From assembly GCA_020310875.1 (NCBI GenBank), contig CM035417.1, positions 103,166,647-103,230,646 on the forward strand: 64,000 bases of DNA, written 5' to 3'. The notes below the pieces were generated by a model. The model did no database searches, was not told where the DNA came from, and worked only from the letters and a program-made list of their open reading frames with translations. Of the stretch, positions 20,865-31,600 are shown in pieces (within the stretch, counting starts at the first letter, position 1; each line of letters begins with the position of its first letter). Both the position numbers and the translations under genes were made by a program. The stretch comes from Ceratopteris richardii (Eukaryota; Streptophyta; Polypodiopsida; Polypodiales; Pteridaceae).

Positions 20865-21628
20865 TTAGGCACTACTTCCAAGTTGAAAAAAAAAAGCATC
20901 ATGAAGGTCATCTGACACTCCTTGCGAGGACTCTCCTGAAGTGATTCTAGAAAGGTGATGTGCTCTAAGGTGGGTTTTGCCTTTCCTTATGACTACCTCA
21001 AAGGCATATTCCATAAGTATGAGGAACCATCTTACTAATCTCCCTGTATTGCAAGGTTTGTTCACTAGATAGAGTAGTGCTTGATTGTCCATAAAGAGTT
21101 TTAACTTATTTGCAAGCAAATAATGCCTAAACTTTTTGACCGCATATACCATGCCTAATACTTCTCTCTCTTTCATGGTATAATTTTGCCCGGCCACATT
21201 CAATTGCCTACTTGCATAAGCTATCTGAAGATCAATATTGCCTTCACCAATAGGTTGTGCTAGCACACATTCAAATTGGATGCATCCACATGAACATAGA
21301 ATGGCTTATTGCAATCTAGTATAGTTAAGATTGGTGGTGAACACAAACGTTGTTTAAGATCATTGAAAGAGATTTTGCACTCATCAGTCCACTCAAAATT
21401 AGTCAAAAGTTTGTCCAGGGACTTTGTAATTATTGCATACAGTTGGATGAAACATCGGTAATAACCACAATGTCCCATGAAGGCTTGTAATTCCTTGATG
21501 TTGTTTGGTCTAGGTAGCTCGATAATAGCTCTAAATTTATCCTCATTCATTGAGATTCCATTCTTTGATACTATATGTCCTAGAATCATGCCTTGCCTGA
21601 CCATGAAAACATATTTTTTTGGGTTCAA
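20865..21628 (-). pseudogene. Gypsy-A RT thumb and RNase H
   Basis: 21260-21628: MNPKKYVFMVRQGMILGHIVSK, the GHCGYYRCFIQLYAIITK connection and the RNase H entry PFYVHVDASN, where a frameshift occurs. 20865-21266 resumes with LAQPIGEGNIDLQIAYASRQ, NYTMKEREVLGMVYAVKKFR and HHLSRITSGESS. Collinear with gypsy-B residues about 480-700 of its second frame. Confidence 0.85.
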
Positions 21629-21634
21629 GCAGAC

Positions 21635-22321
21635 TTAATATTCTCTACATTTGTCAAAGATTGATTTCAACTCATGGATATGTGTCTCTCTGATGTTGGA
21701 ATGAGCACATAAGTCATCCACATAGGCCTCTAAGTTCTTTCGCAAGAACTCCTTGAGCACGTGACACATCAGCCTTTGAAATGTAGTAGGAGTGTTGGTG
21801 ACTCCAAAAGGCATCACACAAAATGCAAAAATACCCCATTCTGTGGGAAATGCCATCTTGTGTTGGTCTTCTAGGGCAATGGCCACTTGATTGTAGCCAG
21901 AAAATCCATCAAGGAAGTTGTAAACTTCCTTGCTTTCTACTTGTTCTAATAAGTGTTCGATGATAGGAAGTGGATAGCTATCTCTGATAGTGGCTGCATT
22001 AACTTTCTTTCAGTTAATGCAAACATGGAGCTTTCCGTTCTTTTTGAGCACTACCACAATGGGGGATACCCATTCAGTACGCTCAATTTCATAGATAAAT
22101 CTAGCTTCTATCAAGCAATATATTTCCTCTTTGATTTTTATCACATAATTATCATTATATGTGTAGGGTTTGTGCTTCCTTGGCTTGGCATCTAAGGACA
22201 TGGGAATTCTATGTGAACAGATATCTGAGTCTAATCTTTTCAAGTCTTTATAACTCCATGCAAACACAATTCTGTATTCTCTTAAAAATGCGACCAAATC
22301 TTTCTCTTCTTCTTTGATCAA
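21635..22321 (-). pseudogene. Gypsy-A reverse transcriptase palm
   Basis: 22010-22321 covers the pre-RT and fingers (FAWSYKDLKRLDSDICSHRI, ... EWVSPIVVVLKKNGKLHVCIN). After decayed sequence 21635-21886 gives EDQHKMAFPTEWGIFAF, VMPFGVTNTPTTFQRLM and the catalytic LEAYVDDLCAHSN with both Asp. Roughly four residues in five match gypsy-B by eye. Confidence 0.85.
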
Positions 22322-22590
22322 GTCATGTCCTATATATGCACATCATTCTTCACCTTCTTCTATGGTTATCACAATTCTTTTAGTCTTCTCTTTGTTATCG
22401 TATGCCACCCCTACGAGTGCTTCTCTATTAGGCATCTAGATCATGACCTTTTGTTGTTCTATTTCATATTTCTTGAAGTTCTCGAGACTTCAAAGGGGTT
22501 CTCTTCCTCTAATGTCTTAGGATTTGGCTTCTTTTGTTTCGTCTTCTTGTTGACTATTAACTTCTCTTCTTGTTTTGATCTTTCCTCTTC

Positions 22591-23319
22591 CTAAGTTCTA
22601 GCTTCTATCAAATAGAGGTATTCTTCCTCAAAAGTATAGAAAGGCTCCATGAGGATGAAATCTTCATCATCGCCACTATCCTCTTTGGGTTCATTCCTAT
22701 TAGGTTTGCATTCTTCAATAACTGGATTATACATGATTCGTTCTATTGTGAAGACTGAAATATCATAGCCGTCTTCATCATAATGGGGCATCCATTGTTC
22801 TTCATTCATAGCTACATCCATCCTGGCTAGAATTTTTTCCCAATGATGGGGTTCAAATTCTTCATCAACAAAAACCATAGGTGTATAGGTTGGGTCGTAA
22901 ACTGATATATGATTCTCCTTAGCACCTACTTCCCTAGCGATTATTCTTTCTCTTCTCCCACTGTGGCTTTGCACATCCATAAGTGGGTGTCAGTGGGTGT
23001 CTTCATGCATCCATGAGGATCCTGATCCTATGGAGTGCACTAACTCTGTGTCATTTGTTGCTCTACGGACATGGTTCCATTATAAAGGGGGTATGTCTTG
23101 ATGAGAATAGTCTTTGATGTTGACTTTTGTAGTGACTCTTAAATGTTGCAAGTACAAAGAATTGGTTCCCCAATCTTGCTCTATATATAGTTGTCCCTTC
23201 CTTCTTCTTTCAAAGTTGGAACATAAAGAGAATCTGACAAAGGAAATATAGGAATACCTGTAGATATGAATTTGCATTCTTCCACATATGGCTGAAAATA
23301 AGTTTTCATGTTTCATCAT
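22591..23319 (-). pseudogene. Gypsy-A pol N-terminal extension and protease tail
   Basis: 22591-22980 matches the acidic extension that begins the second frame of gypsy-B (FVDEEFEPHHWEKILARMDV, AMNEEQWMPHYDEDGYDISV). Just upstream, 23080-23319 ends with QDWGTNSLYLQHLRVTTKVN, the last residues of the gypsy-B gag-protease frame, and here runs on in frame through KDYSHQDIPP, the position of the stop in gypsy-B. Before QDWG the sequence is unrelated to gypsy-B, so gag and most of protease are gone. Confidence 0.75.
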
Positions 23320-23339
23320 CCCCTGGACGATTTAACACT

Positions 23340-24210
23340 AGTATCCAGAATTCTTCAAATTATATCATACTTTATGAATTTTGGAATGTCTTCCTTCCTT
23401 CAATAAATCTGATCTTCAGTGATCAATACCTGTATATGAAACAAAATCTCTGAACCCTTTTTATTAGCACTGCAGTTGCTAATAGCTTTCACTGTAACTC
23501 TTCCGCTTCCCATATTCTAGAATAAAGTTAGCTGATCCTAACATAACAACCTTGCTAAAAGCATTTTAGGATTCATAACCTTCTGCAACATAACAAGTAT
23601 CTTCTTCTATCTTTTTGCAACACAAATTTGATAGAACCTGAATCTTTGACTTACTTTTTCCAATTTTAAGAATCTTCACAAACAAAGGATAGACAATTGA
23701 CTCATAAATACTCAAGATCATACAAGATCTATCTAGATCTATCAAGATCTCTCCAAAAAAATACCTGTGTAGAATTTGCTCTCATCAAACCTTCATGACT
23801 GAATGTTTGATTTGTTACCTGAATGTCTCTAAGTGTCAATGTTTCTCACAAAGTTGTAAAACTTTTCTTTAACCAAATCCTTCAAGAATCTGCAACTCCT
23901 ACTTGAAACATAAGTGGACAAACTTCTCACCTTGAGAACTCCAAAAGCTGCAAGTTGATACTTCAAATCTTCATATTCTACCTAGGTGAAATGTGATAGT
24001 ACCTACTTGACTTTCTTTTGGCTAACTCCACTTCTCAAGCAAGTGATAGGATCTGATGGAACACCTTTTTGAATACAAGCACGTATCCAAACAATCTACA
24101 CAATCATAGAAAGTAGATTCTCCATGTGACTAGTACATCAAAAAAATCTGACTTTTATGAAATTTTCTGAAAATACTGAATATGAGGTAACTTTTTCCAA
24201 ACACAAAACC
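23340..24210. other. Gypsy-A leader, non-coding
   Basis: AT-rich stretch without a supported gene. It lies where the gypsy-A leader and gag should be but does not resemble the gypsy-B leader; similarity begins only at about 24213 (ACGCCACTTCTTGC) and continues into the LTR. Confidence 0.5.
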
Positions 24211-24269
24211 TCAACCCAACGCCACTTCTTGCTATACTCTTACCATCACACATTCGTCCTAGACTCGAT

Positions 24270-24286
24270 CCCCGGCAACGGCGCCA
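24270..24286 (-). other. Primer-binding site, tRNA-Asp type (gypsy-A)
   Basis: The minus strand reads TGGCGCCGTTGCCGGGG, the tRNA-Asp-type primer site I associate with several plant gypsy lineages. It lies 7 bases inside the LTR at 24294, on its low-coordinate side, so it belongs to an element extending left (gypsy-A), not to gypsy-B. Confidence 0.8.
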
Positions 24287-24293
24287 AATTTGG

Positions 24294-24941
24294 TGTTGCT
24301 CTAGCACAAGGGTGAGAACCACGTTAAGAAGCTTCACCTCCTTAATGTCAATCCGCGGAAGAGATAGGAGTGATATGAAGATCGTGAATGTGAGATGAAG
24401 TGAGAGTGAAGGTGAGAAGCATAGAAACGCACACACACATACACACACACTACGAAGAGACAAGCAAGACACAATGGAAGGTGAGAAATCAACTCTATTA
24501 CTCAAGAACACTATTACAAGCTCAAAATAGCTCTAAGCTCTTCTCTACTCCAACAAGCTAACCTCAAAAATGAGCTCTCTAGCTCTTTTTATAGTTTCTA
24601 GACTAGTTTTGACCGGTTTCACATCTAGTGACCGGCATAGTTAAAAATTAGGTCCTAGATGCTATTTGGAAGGGTAAACGGTGTCTAAAAATAACAAAAA
24701 TTGATACGCTTGTTCTACCTAAGCTCCTCAAGCTCGAGGACTCCTCGGCTTGCACAAAATGGAGCTATGGATTACAAAATGGGGTTTTCTATGTTACATA
24801 TGTTACAATAGTGATAAAAATCAATGTTGAAGGTTTTTGGAAAGTATTTGAAAACATAATTATTTGAAAAACGATTCGACTGGCTCCCTGCTCCGTTGTT
24901 ACATGCTTCCGTGTCGTCTGTGCCTCTGGCTGCTTCCAACA
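24294..24941 (-). repeat. LTR shared by gypsy-B (3') and gypsy-A (5')
   Basis: Ends TGTTGCTCTAGC and GCTTCCAACA in plus orientation. It is preceded inward by the gypsy-B polypurine tract on its high side and followed by a primer-binding site on its low side, i.e. it serves both as a 3' and as a 5' LTR. Confidence 0.9.
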
Positions 24942-26005
24942 CCCCCCTCCCTCTTGCTTCTGTCGTCCCTGACAGAACCTTGCTGTGAGGTCTGCCAGAT
25001 ATAGTTCTGTAGGAGGTCTTGAGCGAGGGTGTGCTCGGAGATACGAATGCCTCGAGCCAGATCTGCCTCGAGTTTCTCCCAGTCGATTGGTTGCGGTTCT
25101 TCCGGTGGCGGGAGCTGATAATGTGTGGAAATCGGTATCAAGAAGTCCAAAGGAAGCGCTGCATTCTGACCAAAAACCATCTGAAAGGGAGTTGCATTGA
25201 GTACAGTCTTGTAGGCCACTCGATATGCCCAAACAGCGTGGTGTAACTGTTTGTCCCAATCTGAACGTTTGTTGTTCACGAGTTTCGTCAGTACGTTACA
25301 AAGGATCTTATTAGTGCTTTCAGCCTGACCATTGGCCTGAGGATGATATGGTGCGGATTTCTTGTGAATCACCATAAAATCCTGTAACAAATATTCAATG
25401 ACTTGGTTTAGAAAGTGAGTGCCTCGATCACTCACTAACTCTATAGGCAATCCATACCTTGTAAAGACATTTTCAAATAAGAATTTTGCAGTTGTGTGTG
25501 CATCATTCTTTTTCGTGGCTTTTGCCTCTACCCATTTCGTAAGATAATATGTGGCAACAATAATGTATTCAGCATGTGTACCTTTTGCAGGGGGGTTAAT
25601 GGGTCCTACAAAGTCTATACCCCACTTAGAAAATGCACGTCCGCCCATCATGGGTTTCAATGGCATTTCATCTCTGCGAGTAGGAAACTGAGTTCTTTGG
25701 CACACATCACATCTCTTGACATAGGTATGAGCATCCATGTGAAGAGTGGGCCACCATAATCCTGCAAAGAGGATGGCTTTGATTATCCTATCGGGTCCAA
25801 AATGACCTCCTGCAACACCTTGGTGTGCAGTCTCTAGTATGCTCAGATAATCGCTCTCATGAACACATTGTCTTAGATATCCATCTCGTCCTCTTTTGTA
25901 TAGGTTATCACCAATAAGTGAATAATCTTGAGCTTCCTGCTCTAGACTACGTTGTCGAGCTAAGGTCATACCTTGAGGGAATGTGTTCATCCTCAAGTAT
26001 GTCAC
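24899..26005 (-). CDS. Gypsy-B integrase portion of polyprotein
   Basis: 368 codons in the same frame as the upstream pol segment, separated from it only by a TAG at 26009-26011. Contains a second H2C2 zinc finger (HQGVAGGH near residue 60, CDVCQR near 97), and the catalytic core with GIDFVGPI near 133, VSDRGTHF near 192 and PQANGQAEST near 225 (complete D,D,E). The tail (LPLDFLIPISTHYQLPPP onward) is acidic then basic and runs through the polypurine tract 43 bases into the LTR before its stop. Integrates the cDNA. No chromodomain seen. The apparent first residue is a GTG inside the polyprotein, not an initiator. Confidence 0.9.
   Translation of the reverse strand: MTYLRMNTFPQGMTLARQRSLEQEAQDYSLIGDNLYKRGRDGYLRQCVHESDYLSILETAHQGVAGGHFGPDRIIKAILFAGLWWPTLHMDAHTYVKRCDVCQRTQFPTRRDEMPLKPMMGGRAFSKWGIDFVGPINPPAKGTHAEYIIVATYYLTKWVEAKATKKNDAHTTAKFLFENVFTRYGLPIELVSDRGTHFLNQVIEYLLQDFMVIHKKSAPYHPQANGQAESTNKILCNVLTKLVNNKRSDWDKQLHHAVWAYRVAYKTVLNATPFQMVFGQNAALPLDFLIPISTHYQLPPPEEPQPIDWEKLEADLARGIRISEHTLAQDLLQNYIWQTSQQGSVRDDRSKREGGVGSSQRHRRHGSM
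24942..24958 (-). other. Gypsy-B polypurine tract
   Basis: The minus strand reads AGCAAGAGGGAGGGGGG immediately before the LTR start TGTTGG. Confidence 0.85.
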
Positions 26006-26008
26006 TAA

Positions 26009-28582
26009 CTATTCACTCCAGTCTGGTGTGAGAGACACGTGATATAATGTAGCATGCTCTACTGGTGGTCTTTCACAACAAACGTTGCATTCCTTACACA
26101 ACCTGTAAACATCTGCTTCCATCGTAGGCCAATATACTCCTAATCTATGCAGAGTCTGTAATGTTCGATGTTTCGAATGATGTTGCTTTAATGCACCTAT
26201 GTGTGCTAATTGCAACCAATTTGCATGTTCTGATTCATCTACACAACAAGCAAGAATCTTTTGATTATCCTGTTTATATATGCTTCCTGCCATTATTTGG
26301 TATCTCTGAGACCTGTTAATCTCTCCCTCTTTGATCTTTATCCTAGGATTCTTGGGTCCGTATGTCAGAATAGGGACTATAGGCTTAGCCCATTCTGGTG
26401 CTATCTCAAGATTAAACAAGTATGCATCTGGTAGATCATCCGCTACTCCTTGAGGAGCTTCTCCTGAGGTTAATCTCGAAAGGTGGTCAACTCTAAGATG
26501 TGTCTTTCCTTTCCTGACTACGACTTCAAGGTCATATTCCATGAGTAATAGAAACCAACGTATTAGTCGTCCTGTGTTACATGGCTTGTTGACTAGGTAC
26601 AATAAGGCTTGATGATATGTAAAGAACTTGAACTTATTGGCCAACAAATAGTGCCTAAACTTCTTTACTGCGTAGATCATCCCTAATCCTTCTCGTTCCG
26701 TCGTGGTGTAATTTCTTTCTGTTGCGTTTAATTGTCTGCTCGCGTAAGCTATGGGGAGATCTATGTTACCTTCATTCGTGGGTTGTGCTAACACGCATCC
26801 TATGGCGTAATTGGATGCATCCACATGTACATGGAATGGCTTACTCCAATCTGGGATTGTCAATATAGGTGCTGAGCACAAGCGTCGTTTAAGTTCATTG
26901 AATGAATTTTCACATTCATTTGTCCATTCGAAATTGGTTAAAAGAGAGTACAAAGGCTTGGCTATGATTGCATACATGTGTATGAATCTCCTATAATATC
27001 CACAATGGCCCATAAATGCCTGTACCTCTTTCACATTAGTTGGTCTAGGTAATTCTGCAATTACTTTCACCTTTTCTTCATCCGTAGAGATTCCATTTTT
27101 TGACACAATGTGTCCTAGAATTTTGCCTTGTCTGACCATGAAAACGCATTTTTCTGGGTTCAAACAAACTTGATATTCTCGACATTTGTCAAATATTTGT
27201 CTTAACTTTGGGATATGTGTCTGTCTTACATTTGAATGTGCACATAAGTCATCGACATAAACTTCCAAACTCTTGCGTAAGAATTCCTTAAAAACATGAC
27301 ACATGAGTCGCTGGAAAGTGGCGGGTGCATTTGTTAAGCCAAATGGCATCACACGAAATGCAAATATGCCCCATTCAGTGGCAAATGCCGTCTTGTGTTG
27401 GTCCTCTGGAGCAATGGCTACTTGATTATAGCCTGAAAATCCATCAAGGAAGCTGTAAACTTCCTTGCCCGCAACTCTTTCCAATAGATGTTCCGTGATA
27501 GGAAGAGGATAACTATCTCTAATCGTGGCGGCATTAACTTTTTTAAGGTTAATACACACACGCAATTTTCCATTCTTCTTGGGCACAACCACAATGGGGG
27601 ATACCCATTCGGTATGCTCAATTTCGTAAATGAATCCTGCTTCTATCAAGCGATCTATCTCGTCTTTAATCTTCGCAGCGTAGTTATCATTGTACGTATA
27701 AGGTTTCTGTTTTGTCGGTTTTGCATCTGGAGTCATAGGGATTCTATGAGAACATATATCTGGATCTACTCCTTTTAGGTCTTTGTAACTCCAGGCAAAC
27801 ACATCTCTATATTCGCGCAATAGGGCAACTAGCTCTTCTTCTTCTTCCTTCGTCAAATCGTGCCCTATGTATGTACATTTTTCTTCTTCTCCTTCTATGG
27901 CTACGATTATTTTCTTGGTTTTCTCTCGGTTATCATATACTTGTCCGTCATTCGCCTTTCTATTAGGCATTCGTACCATGATTCTTCTATCTTCGATTTC
28001 ATATTTCTTGAAGTTCTCGGGTACTTCAAATAAAGATTCTTCTTTTTCTGTCCTGGTTTCTTTCTTCTTTCTTTTCTTGCCTTCACTCTTGTTAGTCACT
28101 TCCGCGGCTAACCTCACCTCATTCGTAATTTCCTCGTGTCTCTGAGGGTGAGTCTCTACTTCGAAGAAATATTCTTCCTCTGATGCAAATGGAGAGTCCA
28201 TGATAATTGATTCTAAATCAAAATCGCTTGCATCCTCAAATGCATCAGTGTTAGGTTCACACTCTTCTAAAATTGCATCGCCCATGATTGGCTCTATCGT
28301 GAAAACTAATATGTCATAGCCATCCTCGTCACAGTGGGGTGTCCATTGTTCTTCATTGATGGCTACATCCATGGTTGCTAGGATTTCTGCCCAACCATGG
28401 GGTTCAAACTCTTCGTCTGGAAATACTACAGGTGCATAAGCTGGGTCTTGAAGGGTTCGTGGATGTTGTTCTGCACCTAAGGTCCTGGCTTCTAACCTTT
28501 CTTCTTCTTGTTTTGCTACTTTACACATCCATAAATGAGTATCTTCATGCAACCAAGAAGGGTCTGATTCTAAGGAGTGCAC
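26009..28582 (-). CDS. Gypsy-B RT-RNase H-first zinc finger segment
   Basis: 857 codons. An acidic extension (about 1-200) precedes RT: EWVSPIVVVPKKNGKLRVCI near 317, SFLDGFSGYNQVAIAPEDQH, VMPFGLTNAPATFQRLM and catalytic VYVDDLCAHSN near 441. RNase H follows (HVDASNYAIGCVLAQ near 587, YTTTEREGLGMIYAVKKFRH, VDHLSRLTSG). Then comes a first H2C2-like finger (HIGALKQHH near 796, CKECNVC) ahead of the terminal TAG. The frame is in phase with gag-protease upstream and integrase downstream, so this is one polyprotein with point nonsense changes. RT and RNase H residues look intact. Confidence 0.9.
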   Translation of the reverse strand: MHSLESDPSWLHEDTHLWMCKVAKQEEERLEARTLGAEQHPRTLQDPAYAPVVFPDEEFEPHGWAEILATMDVAINEEQWTPHCDEDGYDILVFTIEPIMGDAILEECEPNTDAFEDASDFDLESIIMDSPFASEEEYFFEVETHPQRHEEITNEVRLAAEVTNKSEGKKRKKKETRTEKEESLFEVPENFKKYEIEDRRIMVRMPNRKANDGQVYDNREKTKKIIVAIEGEEEKCTYIGHDLTKEEEEELVALLREYRDVFAWSYKDLKGVDPDICSHRIPMTPDAKPTKQKPYTYNDNYAAKIKDEIDRLIEAGFIYEIEHTEWVSPIVVVPKKNGKLRVCINLKKVNAATIRDSYPLPITEHLLERVAGKEVYSFLDGFSGYNQVAIAPEDQHKTAFATEWGIFAFRVMPFGLTNAPATFQRLMCHVFKEFLRKSLEVYVDDLCAHSNVRQTHIPKLRQIFDKCREYQVCLNPEKCVFMVRQGKILGHIVSKNGISTDEEKVKVIAELPRPTNVKEVQAFMGHCGYYRRFIHMYAIIAKPLYSLLTNFEWTNECENSFNELKRRLCSAPILTIPDWSKPFHVHVDASNYAIGCVLAQPTNEGNIDLPIAYASRQLNATERNYTTTEREGLGMIYAVKKFRHYLLANKFKFFTYHQALLYLVNKPCNTGRLIRWFLLLMEYDLEVVVRKGKTHLRVDHLSRLTSGEAPQGVADDLPDAYLFNLEIAPEWAKPIVPILTYGPKNPRIKIKEGEINRSQRYQIMAGSIYKQDNQKILACCVDESEHANWLQLAHIGALKQHHSKHRTLQTLHRLGVYWPTMEADVYRLCKECNVCCERPPVEHATLYHVSLTPDWSE

Positions 28583-28654
28583 AGATTCAGTCTCTACTGG
28601 TGTCTTATGGATGGTATTCCATTGTATTGGGGGTACATCTCTATGTGAATAGTC

Positions 28655-31600
28655 TTAAAGATTGACTTTGGTAGTCACTCCTAAATGTTGCAGGTACAAA
28701 GAATTAGTTCCCCAATCTTGTACAATTTGCAACTGACGCATGAATGGTCGTCCCAATATCATCTCATAAGCATGGTTTTTTGCAAAGTCACAAATGGCGA
28801 AAGTATGCTCAAATTCTACGCCACAAGTGGTGAGAGATATGCCTTCTAGTAAGCCTAATGGTTTTTCTATGTGTCCATCAGCCATTTGTAGCTTCATCTT
28901 GGTGGGTCTTAATGCTGGCTTACCCCAACATTTCCATAAAGCGGTGGTAGCTATGGCTACTCCGGCTCCTGAATCTAAGATGGCTTTCGTGGTGTAACCC
29001 TGATGGGTTATCGGAAGATAAGTGTTACCTTCCTCTCCTTCGCTTACATCTCCAATCTTTTCTACGGGTATTTCTGGTACCTTATTTTGTGATCCTATTT
29101 GTGAGGGAGTAGTAGCAAGCTCAGGGAATTGATTTGCTACATGTTTCCACAATTCTGGTTTTACCTTTAACAACTCCTCTAGAGTGAGATTACACTGTAC
29201 TTTAGTATTCTTGATCACTTCCGTGTTTCTAGGGATTACTGATTCTTCATTCCTCACTATTATCGTGGGTGCTCTCATACTAATAGACTTTGCTTCCCAA
29301 GGTCTTGTGAACTGAGGTAATTCTTGTAAAGAATTAGATTCAAATCTTGTGTGTTCACTCAGTTGTTCTTCCTCTACATCATCGTAAATAGAGGGAATGT
29401 CTTGGGGAAATTGTTCCTGCAAGTCATCTATTTCTTGAATAGGAGGATGGGTTCCTTGTTCCTTTCTCCATTTCTCTTCTTGGATCTCTCTCAAAAATTC
29501 ATGTGAGTACCTATGTATGGAAGACACATCGTCTTGACTTTCTGAGTTGGGTACTTGAGACAGGGATGGTGCATTCCTTTCCTGTGTCTCTGGGACAATA
29601 GGGTTCCTAGGCTGATTTTTTTTCTCTTTGCTCTCTATCAAGTATTCTAGCCTCTCCATTAGTCCTTGAAAATGTAATTCAGGTTTTGCCATGTCATTCC
29701 AATTAAGATATCTAGAGGCTTCAAACAAAGCTTGTGCTAGTTCTACCATCTTCATGCAAAGTTTAGTTCTCTCAATTTCTAGATCAGCTCGAGGGTAGTT
29801 TTTACTCATTTCAGCTACCTGAGGTCCCTCTTTTAATCTAGCCTGATATGCATGAAACATCATGTCTAGATTTTCTGGTATGGGTTCCTCTAAAACTGAT
29901 CCTGATTTCTGAGCTGGATTCTCTTGATTCAATTCCTGTGAAGTCAATTCTTGGATTTTGGCTCTAGATTCCTTTAAACTTCCTTCCAACTCCGTTATCT
30001 TTTTACTCCACTTTCTCTTTATTCTTTCTCTAGAATCTTTCCAAGATTTTGTCTTTTTACTGCTAGATTCTGCAACTTCACTACTTCCGACTACTTTCTC
30101 TTGATTAAGCTGTTGGTTCTGTAAGAGCGCCTGGGCTCTTGTTATAGCTTGGATAGGCACGTATGTAGGGTTGGATCCATCTACGTTATTTACAATACCT
30201 ATCACGTTGATCGGTGTCACATTCGAAGCATTAACTGGATTCTTGGGGCAATCTTTGATTATGTGCTCTTTGCCACAATCAGCACAAAAGCCTTGGATAT
30301 TATAGTACTGTGATTGTCCTGCTATCGGGGGATGTGGACAATCCTTTATGAAATGATCTCCTTGGCACCTAAAGCATGGTCCTCTAGGGCCCTGTGGTCT
30401 CTGTTGTCTTAATTGGGGCCGTGGATTTGGGTTTGTGTACATCACATTAGCATAGTCTGGCTCCCAACTAGGTTCCACTGGTGGACTATCATAATAATAT
30501 GTTTCTACGTGTTCTGGTGACTCTGTGTAATATGCGGGTGGACTATCTACATGCGTAGAGTCAAAACTGTTTGAGTTTGGGTCACTCTCTGTGATCAAAG
30601 GTGAAGAAGGCACTAAAGCCCTACTTAGGTTCTTTTCTGCAGCAGCGTATTTGACTGAGATGACATTCGCTGGTGGGGGTGGCTGCTGAGCCAAGACAGG
30701 TTGAGGTCTCTGTTGAGCCTGGTATGGGTAGTTCTGAGGAGGCCTATAGTAATAAGGCTGAGCATTGTAATGGCCTTGATACCTACCTGGCTGCTGGTAT
30801 GTTTGCAGGTAGTTCTGTCTCACGGTCTGTTTGTTGTATGGGCAGTCCTGAGCCGTATGATTCGTGTATCTTCTCTCAATTGTACAGTATTGGCCACTAG
30901 GGTTGGCTTGTGGTTGTGGTGCATTGGGGCACACATTTACCATATGGTCACCACCACAGGTGTAACAACGCTTGTTTGTTAGCACCCTAGGTTTACTAGA
31001 AACTCCTAGTTTTTGGGCCACTTTTTCTGCAAGGTCTTCTATTGAGCTAGACAATTTTGTGGATGCTAGAGATGAACAGTCTGAGTCCTTATAGACCTTG
31101 GAGAGTTCCAACTCATCTCCTAAGTTGTCCTCAATGTCTATACAAATTCTTACACATTGCTCTAGCATTCTGGGTTCTTTTAGATACACGTAGGAGCGTA
31201 GTTTAGAGCTCAACAAGCCATCTAAAAACAATGACACTTGCTTAGCTTGTGAGGGTAGCTCTTGCATTGGACATCGTTCAACATATTGTCTAAACCTACG
31301 TCCTGCCAGTCTTACTGTTTCTTGAGGGGTCTGTTTGAAGCTATGAATCAACGAAGACGTGTCATGTCTAATCCCACTTTTAGAGAACTCAGTAATGAAT
31401 GACTCTAAAAAGTGATGGATGTCTCTAAATTGCCTCTGTTGCAATGGTTGGAACCAAGTCAAAGCGGTATTCTTTAACGTTAGTCCAAATGCGTTGTATT
31501 GCGTGAACATGTCTTCAACTTGTTTTGCTCTTAGCACTTGCTTGAATTCTGCGACGTGGTCATAGGGATCTCCTGTCCCATCAAAGTAATTCTTCATGAA

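Larger units (their letters stand above)
17100..24293 (-). mobile_element. Gypsy-A: decayed gag-less relative of gypsy-B
   Basis: Minus-strand gypsy whose pol (22980 down to 17711) is collinear with gypsy-B but broken throughout. It retains only the last ~25 codons of the gypsy-B gag-protease frame (near 23100-23175), so gag is deleted. Its leader ends in a primer-binding site at 24270-24286 next to the LTR at 24294-24941, which is also the 3' LTR of gypsy-B. It is interrupted by about 1.6 kb near 18910-20490. No 3' LTR found. Confidence 0.75.

Noticed and set aside
24155..24511. Cys/Ser/Leu-rich open frame, also at 34385-34687
   Set aside because: Falls in the gypsy-B LTR and primer region; duplicated because LTRs are duplicated.
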